Shown: positions 26,315-36,099 of the stretch, in pieces
How the letters are laid out: the number at the start of each line of letters is the position of its first letter
Position numbering within the stretch: position 1 is the first letter of the stretch
Source of the DNA: Paenactinomyces guangxiensis
Lineage (GTDB): Bacteria > Bacillota > Bacilli > Thermoactinomycetales > Thermoactinomycetaceae
Direction: 5' to 3'
DNA length: 64,000 nucleotides
Assembly (NCBI RefSeq): GCF_016055185.1
Contig: NZ_JAECVR010000019.1
Coordinates: 1 to 64,000 of the forward strand
Notes under the pieces: model-generated
The model's input: the letters and a program-made list of their open reading frames with translations, nothing else
What the model was told of the DNA's origin: nothing
Database searches by the model: none
Made by a program: the position numbers and the translations under genes

Positions 26315-26342
26315 TAAAAACCGGGAAGGCTGCCCTTCCCGG
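26315..26342 (-). terminator. Terminator of the Hsp70 operon and intron target
   Basis: On the minus strand ACCGGGAAGG-GCAG-CCTTCCCGGT is followed by TTTTATTT, starting right after the stop codon of the J-like gene. The intron fragment begins directly after the U-tract. Confidence 0.93.
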
Positions 26343-27635
26343 TCATTTTTTAGAGTTCCCCACAAGATAGTTGCGGTAAAAATTATATATGATAACGATG
26401 CTTAACACCAATTGAGAAATCGTGCTGTATACGAGATAAAACAATATCATGAGCAGATAAGCCGTATCGCCAAACCGATCTTTAAGCCGTCTGAACAGAT
26501 AAGCGAAATCGGTATAGCTGCTTTCTCCTTGAATCCCCTTTTGATAGATACGGTACTGGGGTGTAAGAGCAGAGATGATATAAAGACCCGGCAAGAACAT
26601 GAAAAGAAAATTAAGCCAGCTTGGATTAATCCATTCGATTGTAATAAGAGAAAGGATGCTAATGATGACGGCGGTCCAACTACCTGTAAATTTGCGGCCT
26701 TTTTTCTTTTCAATGTCCGCCCTGACAAGATTCAGCTTTTCTCGCAATTCCTGGTCATCAAACGGGATGGCGTTGGCACGGCTGACATAAACTTCAGCCA
26801 TGGTCATATCGATTTTGTCTGTCGGATAACGTCCGGCTGGTAAGTAGGGATGGCCAGGTGAAATAACGGTCCAACTGCTGCAGGCAATTTCCAGATATCC
26901 CTTTGCCAGCTCTTTTTGGTAGTCGGGATTGTTTGGCTCTTCACTTAAACAGTGCTCAAGCAAACGTAGCCCTTCCCGCGCTCTGTTTGTTTTTACGTAA
27001 AAGCTTCCCAGCCGATATTTATATTGCGTATTTTCGGGAGAGAGTGTGAGAGCCAGTTTATATTGCTCTTCAGCCCGGTCATTTCGGTTCAAGCTTTCGA
27101 AAATCTCACCGAGCGAGAACGCGTATGCAGCGTTTTTCGGATGGAGGTCACATGCTTTCACCAGCGGCTGGATTGCTTCTTCAGCTTCTCCAGACTGAAA
27201 GCGCGCACGGCCCAACAGAGCCCACGCCTCCGGATGGTCGGTGACCCTGTCTGTCAACCGGAGTGCAAGGAGCAGGGCATCAGCTGCTTTTCCCTGCTTG
27301 AGGAGCAACCAGCCTTCACCGATTTTTTCAGCGACTTCCCGGTCGGAAACAGGGATTCCTGCTGATTCTTCCTCTTCGTCAGTATCGTCGATGGAAATAG
27401 TCTCTACTCTCTCCATCTGCAATCTTTGATCATATTCGGTTCGTTTTTGTTCGTCGAGCAAAATGGTTTCCATTTCCTCTAAGACACGTATCATTCGCTC
27501 CGCCTCTTGGCGCCTTTCAATTTGTGGAGCGTTGGTCCGCTGGTTCCATATGCGCAGTTGATGCAGAACCAGTTTTTTGATCTCTTCTGTTGAAGCAGAA
27601 GGAGAGATGCCAAACATTTCATAGTAGTTTTGCAT
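26343..27635 (-). CDS. Membrane protein with degenerate J domain and TPR repeats
   Basis: Protein of 430 aa. Residues 1-70 align with a DnaJ J domain ('YYEMFGISPSASTEEIKKLV' at the start and 'DEQKRTEYDQ' at the end), but the HPD tripeptide that activates Hsp70 is replaced by Asn-Gln-Arg within 'LRIWNQRTN'. Residues about 105-250 form TPR-like repeats ('AWALLGRARFQSGEAEEAIQ', 'AYAFSLGEIFESLNRNDRAE', 'YKYRLGSFYVKTNRAREGLR'). About three or four membrane helices lie at 315-365 and 390-425. Last gene of the operon grpE-like, hsp70, hsp70, this gene, so it probably anchors or recruits the chaperones at the membrane (inference). Confidence 0.85.
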   Translation of the reverse strand: MQNYYEMFGISPSASTEEIKKLVLHQLRIWNQRTNAPQIERRQEAERMIRVLEEMETILLDEQKRTEYDQRLQMERVETISIDDTDEEEESAGIPVSDREVAEKIGEGWLLLKQGKAADALLLALRLTDRVTDHPEAWALLGRARFQSGEAEEAIQPLVKACDLHPKNAAYAFSLGEIFESLNRNDRAEEQYKLALTLSPENTQYKYRLGSFYVKTNRAREGLRLLEHCLSEEPNNPDYQKELAKGYLEIACSSWTVISPGHPYLPAGRYPTDKIDMTMAEVYVSRANAIPFDDQELREKLNLVRADIEKKKGRKFTGSWTAVIISILSLITIEWINPSWLNFLFMFLPGLYIISALTPQYRIYQKGIQGESSYTDFAYLFRRLKDRFGDTAYLLMILFYLVYSTISQLVLSIVIIYNFYRNYLVGNSKK

Positions 27636-27661
27636 GACTCCAACTTTCCTTTATCCAAGTT

Positions 27662-29185
27662 TTAGCTAATAGCAAGTTTGCCAACACGAATTTGCTTTTC
27701 TTTCACTTCTTCTTCCGTCAGGTTGGAGGTGCGCTCAATATCTAATTCTCCCAGCAGGGTGTTCGCGGTTGAATCGATGACGGAAACATGAATGATACCA
27801 TCGCTGTCATATTCAAAAATAACTTCCAGCGGCGCACCCTTGGGATATTCCGGAAGACCAATAATTCCTTCACCCACAATTTTGACATAGTCAAGATCGG
27901 TATCCTCTCCTTCTGTAACCTGGAGATGAAGCTGGGTTTGCCGATCAATGGTGGTGGTGTAATGGCCGCTCACCCGGCTTGGGATAACCGTGTCTTTTTT
28001 CAATACGATTGAGTTGACTTCTTTACCGTTTTCATCAAGAGCGACTACACCCATGCTATGGGAATTCACATCCTGTACTTCAACGATTGGAAATGACTGG
28101 CTGAGATGGAGGCTGGCTTTTCCTTCTTTCAGGTGGAGAATGGTTCCTTGAATAGCGGCTCCCATCGCCACTACCTCATCGGGGTTTACATCAAGTGACG
28201 GTTTGATTCCTGTGACACGTTCAATCAAAGCAGGCACTGCTTTCATCCGGGTTGAACCCCCGACCAGGAGTACCCGGTCAATATCTTTCCATTCCAAACC
28301 GGCATCTTCAAGAACGAATTCCATGATTTTTTGCGTTTGGTTAAGTAAATGTCCGGTCAGTTCTTCAAATTTAATCCGTGTCAGCGGAATAGACAGGTTG
28401 ATCCCCTGAGCGGACAGAAAGACATTGGTACGATCCCGGGAAGACAGGGTTTTTTTGGCGATCTCCGCTTTATCCCGCAGATCTTGTTCCAGCATGGGAT
28501 CATCCAGCAGATCAATGCCGCCTTGTTTTTTAAACTCTTCATTCAGATAGTTCATGATTGCGTTATCCCAGTCAAACCCACCCAGGTTTTTGGCCCCGCC
28601 TGTAGAAAGAACACGGAGTCCCTGCGGAGATAGCCGCATGATGGTGACGTCAAACGTACCCCCACCCAGGTCATAGACAAGAATTGTCTGTTCCTGATCC
28701 ATTTTGTCTAACCCGTATGCCAGAGCGGCTGCTGTTGGCTCGTTGATGATTCTGAGTACATTGATTCCGGCAATCCTTCCTGCATCCTGGGTCGCTTTCC
28801 GCTGGGCATCATCGAAGTAGGCAGGTACGGTAATCACTGCATCTTCAACTTTTTCACCCAATAGCATTTCGGCGTCTTCTTTTAAGCGCCTTAAAATCAT
28901 GGCAGAAATTTCTTCAGGGGTATAGGCTTCCGCATTTTCCGTACGGAACTTCCAGTTTTTATCGCCGATCTGCCTTTTTACGAATTGGATGACGTTAAAA
29001 GGACTTGCTACAGCTGAACGTTTTGCAATACTTCCGACAATCGGGTCTTCCCCGTCAAAAAGAACAACCGAAGGAGTTATCCTCTCCCCTTCACGGTTTG
29101 TAAGCATTTCAGGTTTACCGTATTTATTGACAATAGCGACCGCAGAGTAAGTCGTTCCCAAGTCGATCCCCACGACTTTTCCCAT
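27662..29185 (-). CDS. Hsp70 family protein without lid domain (second copy)
   Basis: Chaperone of 507 aa. The ATPase domain (about 1-370) is complete: 'GIDLGTTYSAVAIVNKYGKP', 'RIINEPTAAALAYGLD', 'ILVYDLGGGTFDVTIM' and 'VLLVGGSTRMKAVPAL'. A beta-type substrate domain follows, ending at about 495. DnaK proteins are normally about 610 aa; the helical lid and the C-terminal tail are missing. It lies 39 bp downstream of another Hsp70 gene that is clearly divergent in sequence, so the two are not recent duplicates. No CIRCE element is seen near the operon. Probably works with the GrpE-like and J-like proteins of the same operon. Confidence 0.93.
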   Translation of the reverse strand: MGKVVGIDLGTTYSAVAIVNKYGKPEMLTNREGERITPSVVLFDGEDPIVGSIAKRSAVASPFNVIQFVKRQIGDKNWKFRTENAEAYTPEEISAMILRRLKEDAEMLLGEKVEDAVITVPAYFDDAQRKATQDAGRIAGINVLRIINEPTAAALAYGLDKMDQEQTILVYDLGGGTFDVTIMRLSPQGLRVLSTGGAKNLGGFDWDNAIMNYLNEEFKKQGGIDLLDDPMLEQDLRDKAEIAKKTLSSRDRTNVFLSAQGINLSIPLTRIKFEELTGHLLNQTQKIMEFVLEDAGLEWKDIDRVLLVGGSTRMKAVPALIERVTGIKPSLDVNPDEVVAMGAAIQGTILHLKEGKASLHLSQSFPIVEVQDVNSHSMGVVALDENGKEVNSIVLKKDTVIPSRVSGHYTTTIDRQTQLHLQVTEGEDTDLDYVKIVGEGIIGLPEYPKGAPLEVIFEYDSDGIIHVSVIDSTANTLLGELDIERTSNLTEEEVKEKQIRVGKLAIS

Positions 29186-29224
29186 GCAAATTCACTCCTT
29201 TGATCCTCTTTCCTTCAATATATT

Positions 29225-30775
29225 TTAAGGTTGAATCAGTTCCAGCAACCTTTTTCGCTCTGCAAGAATTTCTTCTGATAAGCTACCAGGCTTCTGCATG
29301 ACAATTTCACGGGTAAGTTGCCCGCTGTTCAGCTCTTTGGCAATAACTTCAATCACTCCGTTGAGGTCATATTTCAGAGTTACTTCAATGACAAGCTCAC
29401 CGGCATGATGAGGGGGCAAATCATCCAAGCTTACTCTGCCGATCAGATCTACATTTGGAGAATTGGGATCTTCATCCTCCCCTTGCAAAACTTCAATCTC
29501 CACTTTTTGCTGATTATCCTGATTTGTCGTATAACAGCGCGTTCGTTCTACGGGAAGCGGGGTATAGCGGGGAATGATCAAGCTGTTGACAAAATCGGTT
29601 TTATCAGAGGCAAGAGCTTTTACACCCAGGCTGTGGGTTGCGATATCCGTAACAGTAATTTCTCCGGCTGTTTGCAACATCTCCTCCGTGATAAGCGTGT
29701 CATCCTTCTCTTCCACAGCAGTAACCAGCGCCTGTAATGCAGCTCCCATCGCTACACATTCATCAGGATTTAAATTGCGTGCCGCTTCTTTCCCGGTAAC
29801 GCGTTTGATCATCTCCTGAACCACCGGGATCCGGCTTGAGCCCCCGGCCAACAGTACTGTATCGATTTCGGCCCATGTAAGTCCGGCAGCATCCACAACT
29901 TTATGCATGTACTCTTCTGTTTTTTCGATGATATCGGCGATCAGCTCTCCAAAAATTTTCCGGTCAAGATCTACACGCAATGCTTGTTGTTGATGGGACA
30001 GGGTAATTGCCAGATAACTGCGGAACGAGAGGTCCCTCTTTGCAATCTCGGCTTTATCCCATAGGTCCTGCCGGGACCGGCGATCCTGCCGAAGATCCAC
30101 TCCGTATGTATCCAAAAACTCCTGGGCCAGGTAACCCACAATCGCTTCATCAATGTCTTTCCCGCCCAGACGGGCATCCCCGTCTGTGGCCAATATCTTA
30201 AAATGGTTTTGTTGGAGGCGCATCAGGGTGACATCAAAGGTGCCCCCGCCAAAGTCATACACCAGAACAGTCTGTTCACTGTCGCCTCGATCCAGGCCAT
30301 AGGCCAAAGCGGCGGCGGTCGGTTCATTGATGATCCGCAGAACTTCCAGGCCGGCGATCTCTCCGGCCTGCCGGGTGCATTCCCTCTGAGCATCCTTAAA
30401 GTAAGCCGGCACGCTGATCACCACTTTTTTGATCTCCTGTCCCAGATACTCCTCCGCATCCCGCTTCAATTTCTTCAGAATGATAGCTGAAAGATCTTCG
30501 GGAAAGTAGTCACGGCCATCAACATTAAAACGAAAAGATGGATTGCCCATCTCTCTTTTCAAAAAAGAAATTACCCGGCTCGGATCGGTCATCGCTAAAT
30601 TCCGGGCCTCCTTCCCCACGACCGGGGTTCCGTCACGTTCAAAAAAGATGATGGAAGGAGTGGTCCGATCACCCTCTCGATTGGGGATAATCTCCGGTTT
30701 TCCGTAAGAGTTGATATAGGCAATAGCCGAAAAGGTTGTCCCCAAATCGATTCCTATGATTAAATCCTGGCTCAT
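29225..30775 (-). CDS. Hsp70 family protein without lid domain (first copy)
   Basis: Chaperone of 516 aa beginning 'MSQDLIIGIDLGTTFSAIAY'. It shows all Hsp70 ATPase motifs ('NEPTAAALAYGLDRGDSEQ', 'VLVYDFGGGTFDVTLM', 'VLLAGGSSRIPVVQEM') and a beta substrate domain, but stops at the lid position ('SLSEEILAERKRLLELIQP'). A longer reading from TTG at 30814 is possible, yet AAAGGAG lies 8-9 nt before the ATG at 30775. It follows the GrpE-like gene directly and precedes a second lidless Hsp70. Confidence 0.93.
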   Translation of the reverse strand: MSQDLIIGIDLGTTFSAIAYINSYGKPEIIPNREGDRTTPSIIFFERDGTPVVGKEARNLAMTDPSRVISFLKREMGNPSFRFNVDGRDYFPEDLSAIILKKLKRDAEEYLGQEIKKVVISVPAYFKDAQRECTRQAGEIAGLEVLRIINEPTAAALAYGLDRGDSEQTVLVYDFGGGTFDVTLMRLQQNHFKILATDGDARLGGKDIDEAIVGYLAQEFLDTYGVDLRQDRRSRQDLWDKAEIAKRDLSFRSYLAITLSHQQQALRVDLDRKIFGELIADIIEKTEEYMHKVVDAAGLTWAEIDTVLLAGGSSRIPVVQEMIKRVTGKEAARNLNPDECVAMGAALQALVTAVEEKDDTLITEEMLQTAGEITVTDIATHSLGVKALASDKTDFVNSLIIPRYTPLPVERTRCYTTNQDNQQKVEIEVLQGEDEDPNSPNVDLIGRVSLDDLPPHHAGELVIEVTLKYDLNGVIEVIAKELNSGQLTREIVMQKPGSLSEEILAERKRLLELIQP

Positions 30776-30814
30776 TGGAACGCGCTCCTTTCGACTAACC
30801 GTTTTACGCTTCAA

Positions 30815-31438
30815 CTAGGGCTGGTATTTTTTAACCACAACCTCAATCGGCCTTAATATCACTTCTTTATACTTAAATCCATGCCTGACAATGCCAACGA
30901 TTTTATTATCTTCGGCAGGGTTGGAAGTAGGTTCTACTTTAACCGCTTGTTGCGTCTTGGGGTCAAAGTAATCAGACTGGGTATACAATGGTTCAACCCC
31001 GCGCCGGTACAGAATTTCAATCAATTCGCCGCTAAGTGTTTTCAGGATTTCCGTCAACTCGGGGGAAACCGAGCCGTGCCGGTAAATACTTTCCATGCGG
31101 TCGAAATGAAGTATTAAGTCAATGTATAACGGTCGAAGCTGATTAAGCTCCTGGTCCTGCTTTAATTCCTCCATTTCTTTATAAAGTTTATCAAAAGCAG
31201 CCTCTTTGGTCTTATCATAGCTTAGGCGGTTCGTTACCACTTGCAGGAGAGAAGAAAAGTTCTGCTGCAAACCGGATAACATCGAGAGAACCTGCTGATG
31301 TTGACGGTCTAATGGTTTTGCCTCTTTCATTTCCCGGATTGCCCCGCGCTCTCTGCTGAGAAAGCTGTAGCGAGGCTCCGGCAATGAAGGTTGGTTAACC
31401 TGATCCATATGTTTTTGGTTCTCTTTCCTGGGACTCAT
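30815..31438 (-). CDS. GrpE-like nucleotide exchange factor
   Basis: Protein of 207 aa. A helical segment (about 45-115) suited to a GrpE dimer coiled coil is followed by the GrpE signature: 'ELIEILYRRGVEPLYTQ', 'DYFDPKTQQAV' and a C-terminal 'IVGIVRHGFKYKEVILRP' then 'IEVVVKKYQP'. It would release ADP from Hsp70. An in-frame ATG lies at 31465, but only the ATG at 31438 has a good ribosome site (AGGGGGG). First gene of the chaperone operon; the Hsp70 gene follows at once. Confidence 0.88.
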   Translation of the reverse strand: MSPRKENQKHMDQVNQPSLPEPRYSFLSRERGAIREMKEAKPLDRQHQQVLSMLSGLQQNFSSLLQVVTNRLSYDKTKEAAFDKLYKEMEELKQDQELNQLRPLYIDLILHFDRMESIYRHGSVSPELTEILKTLSGELIEILYRRGVEPLYTQSDYFDPKTQQAVKVEPTSNPAEDNKIVGIVRHGFKYKEVILRPIEVVVKKYQP

Positions 31439-31946
31439 ACCTTTACCCCCCTGACTAGCGCACATATGGTTACATGAACCCTGATAATGTTAAACTATTT
31501 GTGAAAATTGAATCTGGCAAAAAGAACAAACATGTGAGAGTTCCGCATCTCTTTTCACATCTTATACTAATCTAATTTTACTAGTAACATTGAGAATGCT
31601 GCAAGTATGTGAGAAATAAGAAATATGGAAAGAAAGAGTGCAGACGCAAAAAAATAGTCTGTTGCCGGAGAATGATATATTTATTGCAGAAAAGTGATCC
31701 GGCCATGGGTTCAAGGCGGTAGAAAATACGGAAAATAAAGGAAAGGTAATATGTAGTGTGTGATCCCGAAGTATGGCCGTTTCAGGATCTTAACAAAGAT
31801 ACCAGACAAACAGACAAACTGTCCGGATGATATTTTCTTAGTATTTATCCTTTATCACATTGTGTACAATACAACCTCACGGTCATTATAGTAGGTTTCT
31901 ACCAATTAGACAAGCAATATTTGCCGTTTTCGGTTAATCCGGCCTG
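31439..31946. other. Upstream region of the chaperone operon, no gene seen
   Basis: A 500-bp AT-rich stretch. I looked for a CIRCE repeat (TTAGCACTC spaced from GAGTGCTAA) and a CtsR heptad repeat and found neither. The promoter of the chaperone operon should lie within about 150 bp of 31438 but I cannot place it with confidence. Confidence 0.5.
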
Positions 31947-31980
31947 CAAAAAAAGAAGGCCCCTATTCAGGTAAGGGCCC
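31947..31980 (-). terminator. Intrinsic terminator beside an IS element end
   Basis: On the minus strand GGCCCTTA-CCTGAA-TAGGGGCC is followed by TTCTTTTTTT. The right end of the IS605-type element abuts the base of the stem. Confidence 0.8.
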
Positions 31981-31982
31981 GG

Positions 31983-32376
31983 TTGAGACTCCACACACTT
32001 AAAAGCGTGGGATTCTTGGGTAGTTAGCGCACTCAATCCATTTCTGCTTTGTGCAACTCCCAAGCTAAGGGCTGTCTCATTAGCCCCATCCCATGCAGTT
32101 CTACAACTCATGTTGTATGTACCTACATGGGCGGAACGCCTGTTACCAGCGTTCTAGTTCCTTTTCACTCACTCTCATGATTTTACCCGGCGGGAGAGAT
32201 TTGTTCGCCACTGGAACCCCATATCATGACGTACAGAGGAACAAAACCCATACCAGTGGGATGAGCACCGCTCACATGTTCGATTATACAGAAAATTATT
32301 GCTCTATGCAATCACATAAAGGGATTGCATAGAGCAACCTCGTCTTTCATCCCACGATTGAAACCATGGGCTTTCA
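31983..32376 (-). mobile_element. IS200/IS605-type miniature element, no transposase
   Basis: Read on the minus strand, the right end carries the hairpin GAATCCCACGCTTTTAAGTG with its partner and ends in GTCTCAA at 31983, typical of IS200/IS605 right ends. About 225 bp inward are nearly identical to 45289-45522. The other side carries a hairpin (CCCATGGTTTCAATCGTGGG near 32350-32370) and a long perfect inverted repeat (GCTCTATGCAATCcc / GATTGCATAGAGC at 32300-32335). No TnpA or TnpB frame is present. It is probably a non-autonomous derivative that needs a transposase in trans. Confidence 0.75.
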
Positions 32377-32393
32377 GTCGACAATTGTTTTAA

Positions 32394-32525
32394 TCACTCT
32401 GCTTTCCATTTTTTATAATCTTCCAGTCTCACTTTATCATAGCATGAGGGGCAATAAACTTTACCTTTATGAAACCAAGGTCGATTTGTCTTCTGTTCGC
32501 ATTTGGTACATTTGATTTCGCTCAT
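32394..32525 (-). CDS. Small zinc-ribbon protein, 43 aa
   Basis: A 43-codon frame starting 'MSEIKCTKCEQKTNRPWFHK' and continuing 'GKVYCPSCYDKV'. Two Cys-x-x-Cys knuckles 16 residues apart make a compact zinc ribbon, followed by a basic/acidic tail. The ribosome site is weak (AGGCTGG 4 nt before the ATG). It lies between the IS-type element and lysS. I do not recognise a named family; a regulatory or ribosome-associated role would be a guess. Coding is supported only by the regular Cys pattern. Confidence 0.55.
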   Translation of the reverse strand: MSEIKCTKCEQKTNRPWFHKGKVYCPSCYDKVRLEDYKKWKAE

Positions 32526-32972
32526 TATCCAGCCTGGTTATCAAATATCTATAAAAACCTTCCACCCGCAACCTCACCTGGAAAGCATTTGCCCCCGTAC
32601 GTTTTTCCCATCCGCCCGTCTGAACAAGGTGTTTCTCTCCCACTCACCTTGCCGGAAGGGGACCGGGTTCACTGTTGAGGATTGGTCTAAAAAGAAACCC
32701 CTTTTGTTACGGATCTCCCGCTCGCGGTCTCTATAGATCCAACCAGGTTTCACCTCCTTGAAAAATATGTAAAAGAATGAAGTAAGATTCCACATGAAAG
32801 GATTTCCCATTCAATATTACAATTTATACAATTAATCCTTTTTTCCTCCTTTTATTACAATTATGATATTTATTTACAAAAAAATACGGTTCCCCCTCTT
32901 TGGGCAGGAACCACATGTCCACATGTTGTACACAGTATAGCTGAGATTGTGCATATATTGTGGATAACTTAT
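32526..32972. other. Intergenic region between lysS and the small zinc protein
   Basis: 450 bp. On the minus strand AAGGAGGTG near 32750 begins a short frame ('KPGWIYRDREREIRNKRGFF') ending near 32574. It has no recognisable relatives in my reading and may be non-coding. No obvious terminator follows lysS. Confidence 0.35.
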
Positions 32973-34481
<1,509 letters not shown>

Positions 34482-34517
34482 TCAGATTCGGGTGGGCTTC
34501 TCTATTTCGCATAGATT

Positions 34518-35525
34518 TTATACGGCTTCTGCGGCTTGATGTTGAGAATGTTTATCCCCGGTTCCTGCGGCAAAGTTTAAGAGAAGATTTGCCATTCCGT
34601 CCCGGGTTTCCTGTTCATTGACCAGATCTTTTATGCGCGATGCTCCGCGTAAACCCTTGAGATACCAGGCAGCGTGCTTGCGCATTTCACGCACGGCAAC
34701 TCGTTCTCCACGCAGGGCAACCAGGCGGTCCATATGCAGGATGGCAATTTTCATCTTTTCCGCCGCAGTCGGTTCCGGCAGCAATTCACCATGTGTCAGG
34801 TAATGGACGGTCCGATACAGCATCCACGGGTTGCCAAGTGCCGCCCGTCCGATCATCACTCCGTCACACCCGGTGGTATCCAGCATCCGTCTGGCATCCT
34901 CGGGAGTACATACATCTCCGTTCCCGATCACCGGAATCCTGACAGCTTCTTTGACCTGGCGGATGATATCCCAGTTGGCGCGGCCTTTGTACATTTGCAC
35001 ACGGGTGCGTCCATGGACGGCAACTGCTTTGCCGCCGGCACTCTCAACGGCCTTTGCATTGTCGACTGCATAGATGTGTTCCTCGTCCCAACCAATGCGC
35101 ATTTTCACCGTTACCGGTTTACTGACCGCTTTCACAACTGCAGTAACCATGTCATAGATTTTGTCGGGGTCAAGCAGCCATTTTGCACCGGCATCACAGC
35201 GGGTCACTTTCGGTACGGGACAGCCCATATTAATGTCGATAATATCCGCATTGGTTTGCTGGTCAACCACTCTGGCTGCTTCTACTAATGTTTCCTTGTC
35301 ACCGCCAAAAATTTGTAAACTGAGCGGCTTTTCTCTTTCATCAACATACAGCATTTCTTTGGTTCGTTTGTTTCCATGCAAGATCGCTTTATCACTTACC
35401 ATCTCCGCACACACCAAACCGGTTCCAAACTCTTTGGCAATCAAGCGGAAGGCGGGATTGCACACACCTGCCATCGGTGCGAGTACCACTTGATTCTTAA
35501 GTTCAATATCGCCGATTTTTAACAT
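34518..35525 (-). CDS. dusB: tRNA-dihydrouridine synthase B
   Basis: FMN enzyme of 335 aa reducing uridines in the tRNA D-loop. Motifs: 'VVLAPMAGVCNPAFRLIAKE' (FMN site), 'DIIDINMGCPVPKVTRCDAG' with the catalytic Cys, 'VKMRIGWDEEHIYAVDNAKA', 'AVHGRTRVQMYKGRANWDII' and 'IPVIGNGDVCTPEDARRML'. The position between folK and lysS matches B. subtilis yacF/dusB. The small yazB gene found between folK and dusB in B. subtilis is missing (only 37 bp here). Confidence 0.95.
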   Translation of the reverse strand: MLKIGDIELKNQVVLAPMAGVCNPAFRLIAKEFGTGLVCAEMVSDKAILHGNKRTKEMLYVDEREKPLSLQIFGGDKETLVEAARVVDQQTNADIIDINMGCPVPKVTRCDAGAKWLLDPDKIYDMVTAVVKAVSKPVTVKMRIGWDEEHIYAVDNAKAVESAGGKAVAVHGRTRVQMYKGRANWDIIRQVKEAVRIPVIGNGDVCTPEDARRMLDTTGCDGVMIGRAALGNPWMLYRTVHYLTHGELLPEPTAAEKMKIAILHMDRLVALRGERVAVREMRKHAAWYLKGLRGASRIKDLVNEQETRDGMANLLLNFAAGTGDKHSQHQAAEAV

Positions 35526-35562
35526 CCTTTCTGCCTCCTTCCTTCAATCCTTTGTTATCATT

Positions 35563-36099
35563 TTATCGATTCGGGGTTGAACTCAACCCTGCCATATTCC
35601 AATCAACCTGAAGAGGCCTGATCTCCTGGTCCGGGGGAAGTTGCCTGATCAGATCAACCAGGGTCTGATCCGAACCGGGAATCTCAATATGGGGGGCGAG
35701 CTCACGAAGCGGAATGAGTACAAATGCCCGTTCTTTCATCCTTGGGTGAGGGATCTGTAAATCTTCCTGCTTTATCACACGGTTTTCATACAGAAGAATA
35801 TCAATGTCAATCGTACGCGGGCCCCAGCGGACTTCGCGAACACGATGAAGCTTTTTTTCCACCTGGTTGACAGTGGCTAGCAAAGCGATTGGGGATAATG
35901 TTGTATGCACTTCAATCACCAGGTTATAAAAGGGCGGTTGGTTCAGATATCCGACCGGAGCCGTTTCATAGACGGTGGAGATGCGAATGACGCTGATCCC
36001 GGCTGTATGATGCAGCATCTCAACCGCTTGCCGTAATTGTTTCAGCCGGTCACCGAGGTTGGCCCCCAGCCCCAGGTAAGCTGTAACAATCCGGCTCAT
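35563..36099 (-). CDS. folK: 2-amino-4-hydroxy-6-hydroxymethyldihydropteridine pyrophosphokinase
   Basis: HPPK of 178 aa, transferring pyrophosphate from ATP to the pterin in folate synthesis. Motifs: 'YLGLGANLGDRLKQLRQAVE', 'VYETAPVGYLNQPPFYN', the signature 'RWGPRTIDIDILLYEN' with two catalytic Asp, and 'IPHPRMKERAFVLIPL'. It overlaps folB by 4 nt. Its product is the substrate of FolP, encoded just upstream in the same operon. Confidence 0.96.
   Translation of the reverse strand: MSRIVTAYLGLGANLGDRLKQLRQAVEMLHHTAGISVIRISTVYETAPVGYLNQPPFYNLVIEVHTTLSPIALLATVNQVEKKLHRVREVRWGPRTIDIDILLYENRVIKQEDLQIPHPRMKERAFVLIPLRELAPHIEIPGSDQTLVDLIRQLPPDQEIRPLQVDWNMAGLSSTPNR

Noticed and set aside
31439-31600. 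CIRCE or CtsR heat-shock operator before the chaperone operon
   Set aside because: I searched both strands for TTAGCACTC-N9-GAGTGCTAA and for tandem GGTCAAA-type heptads and found none.
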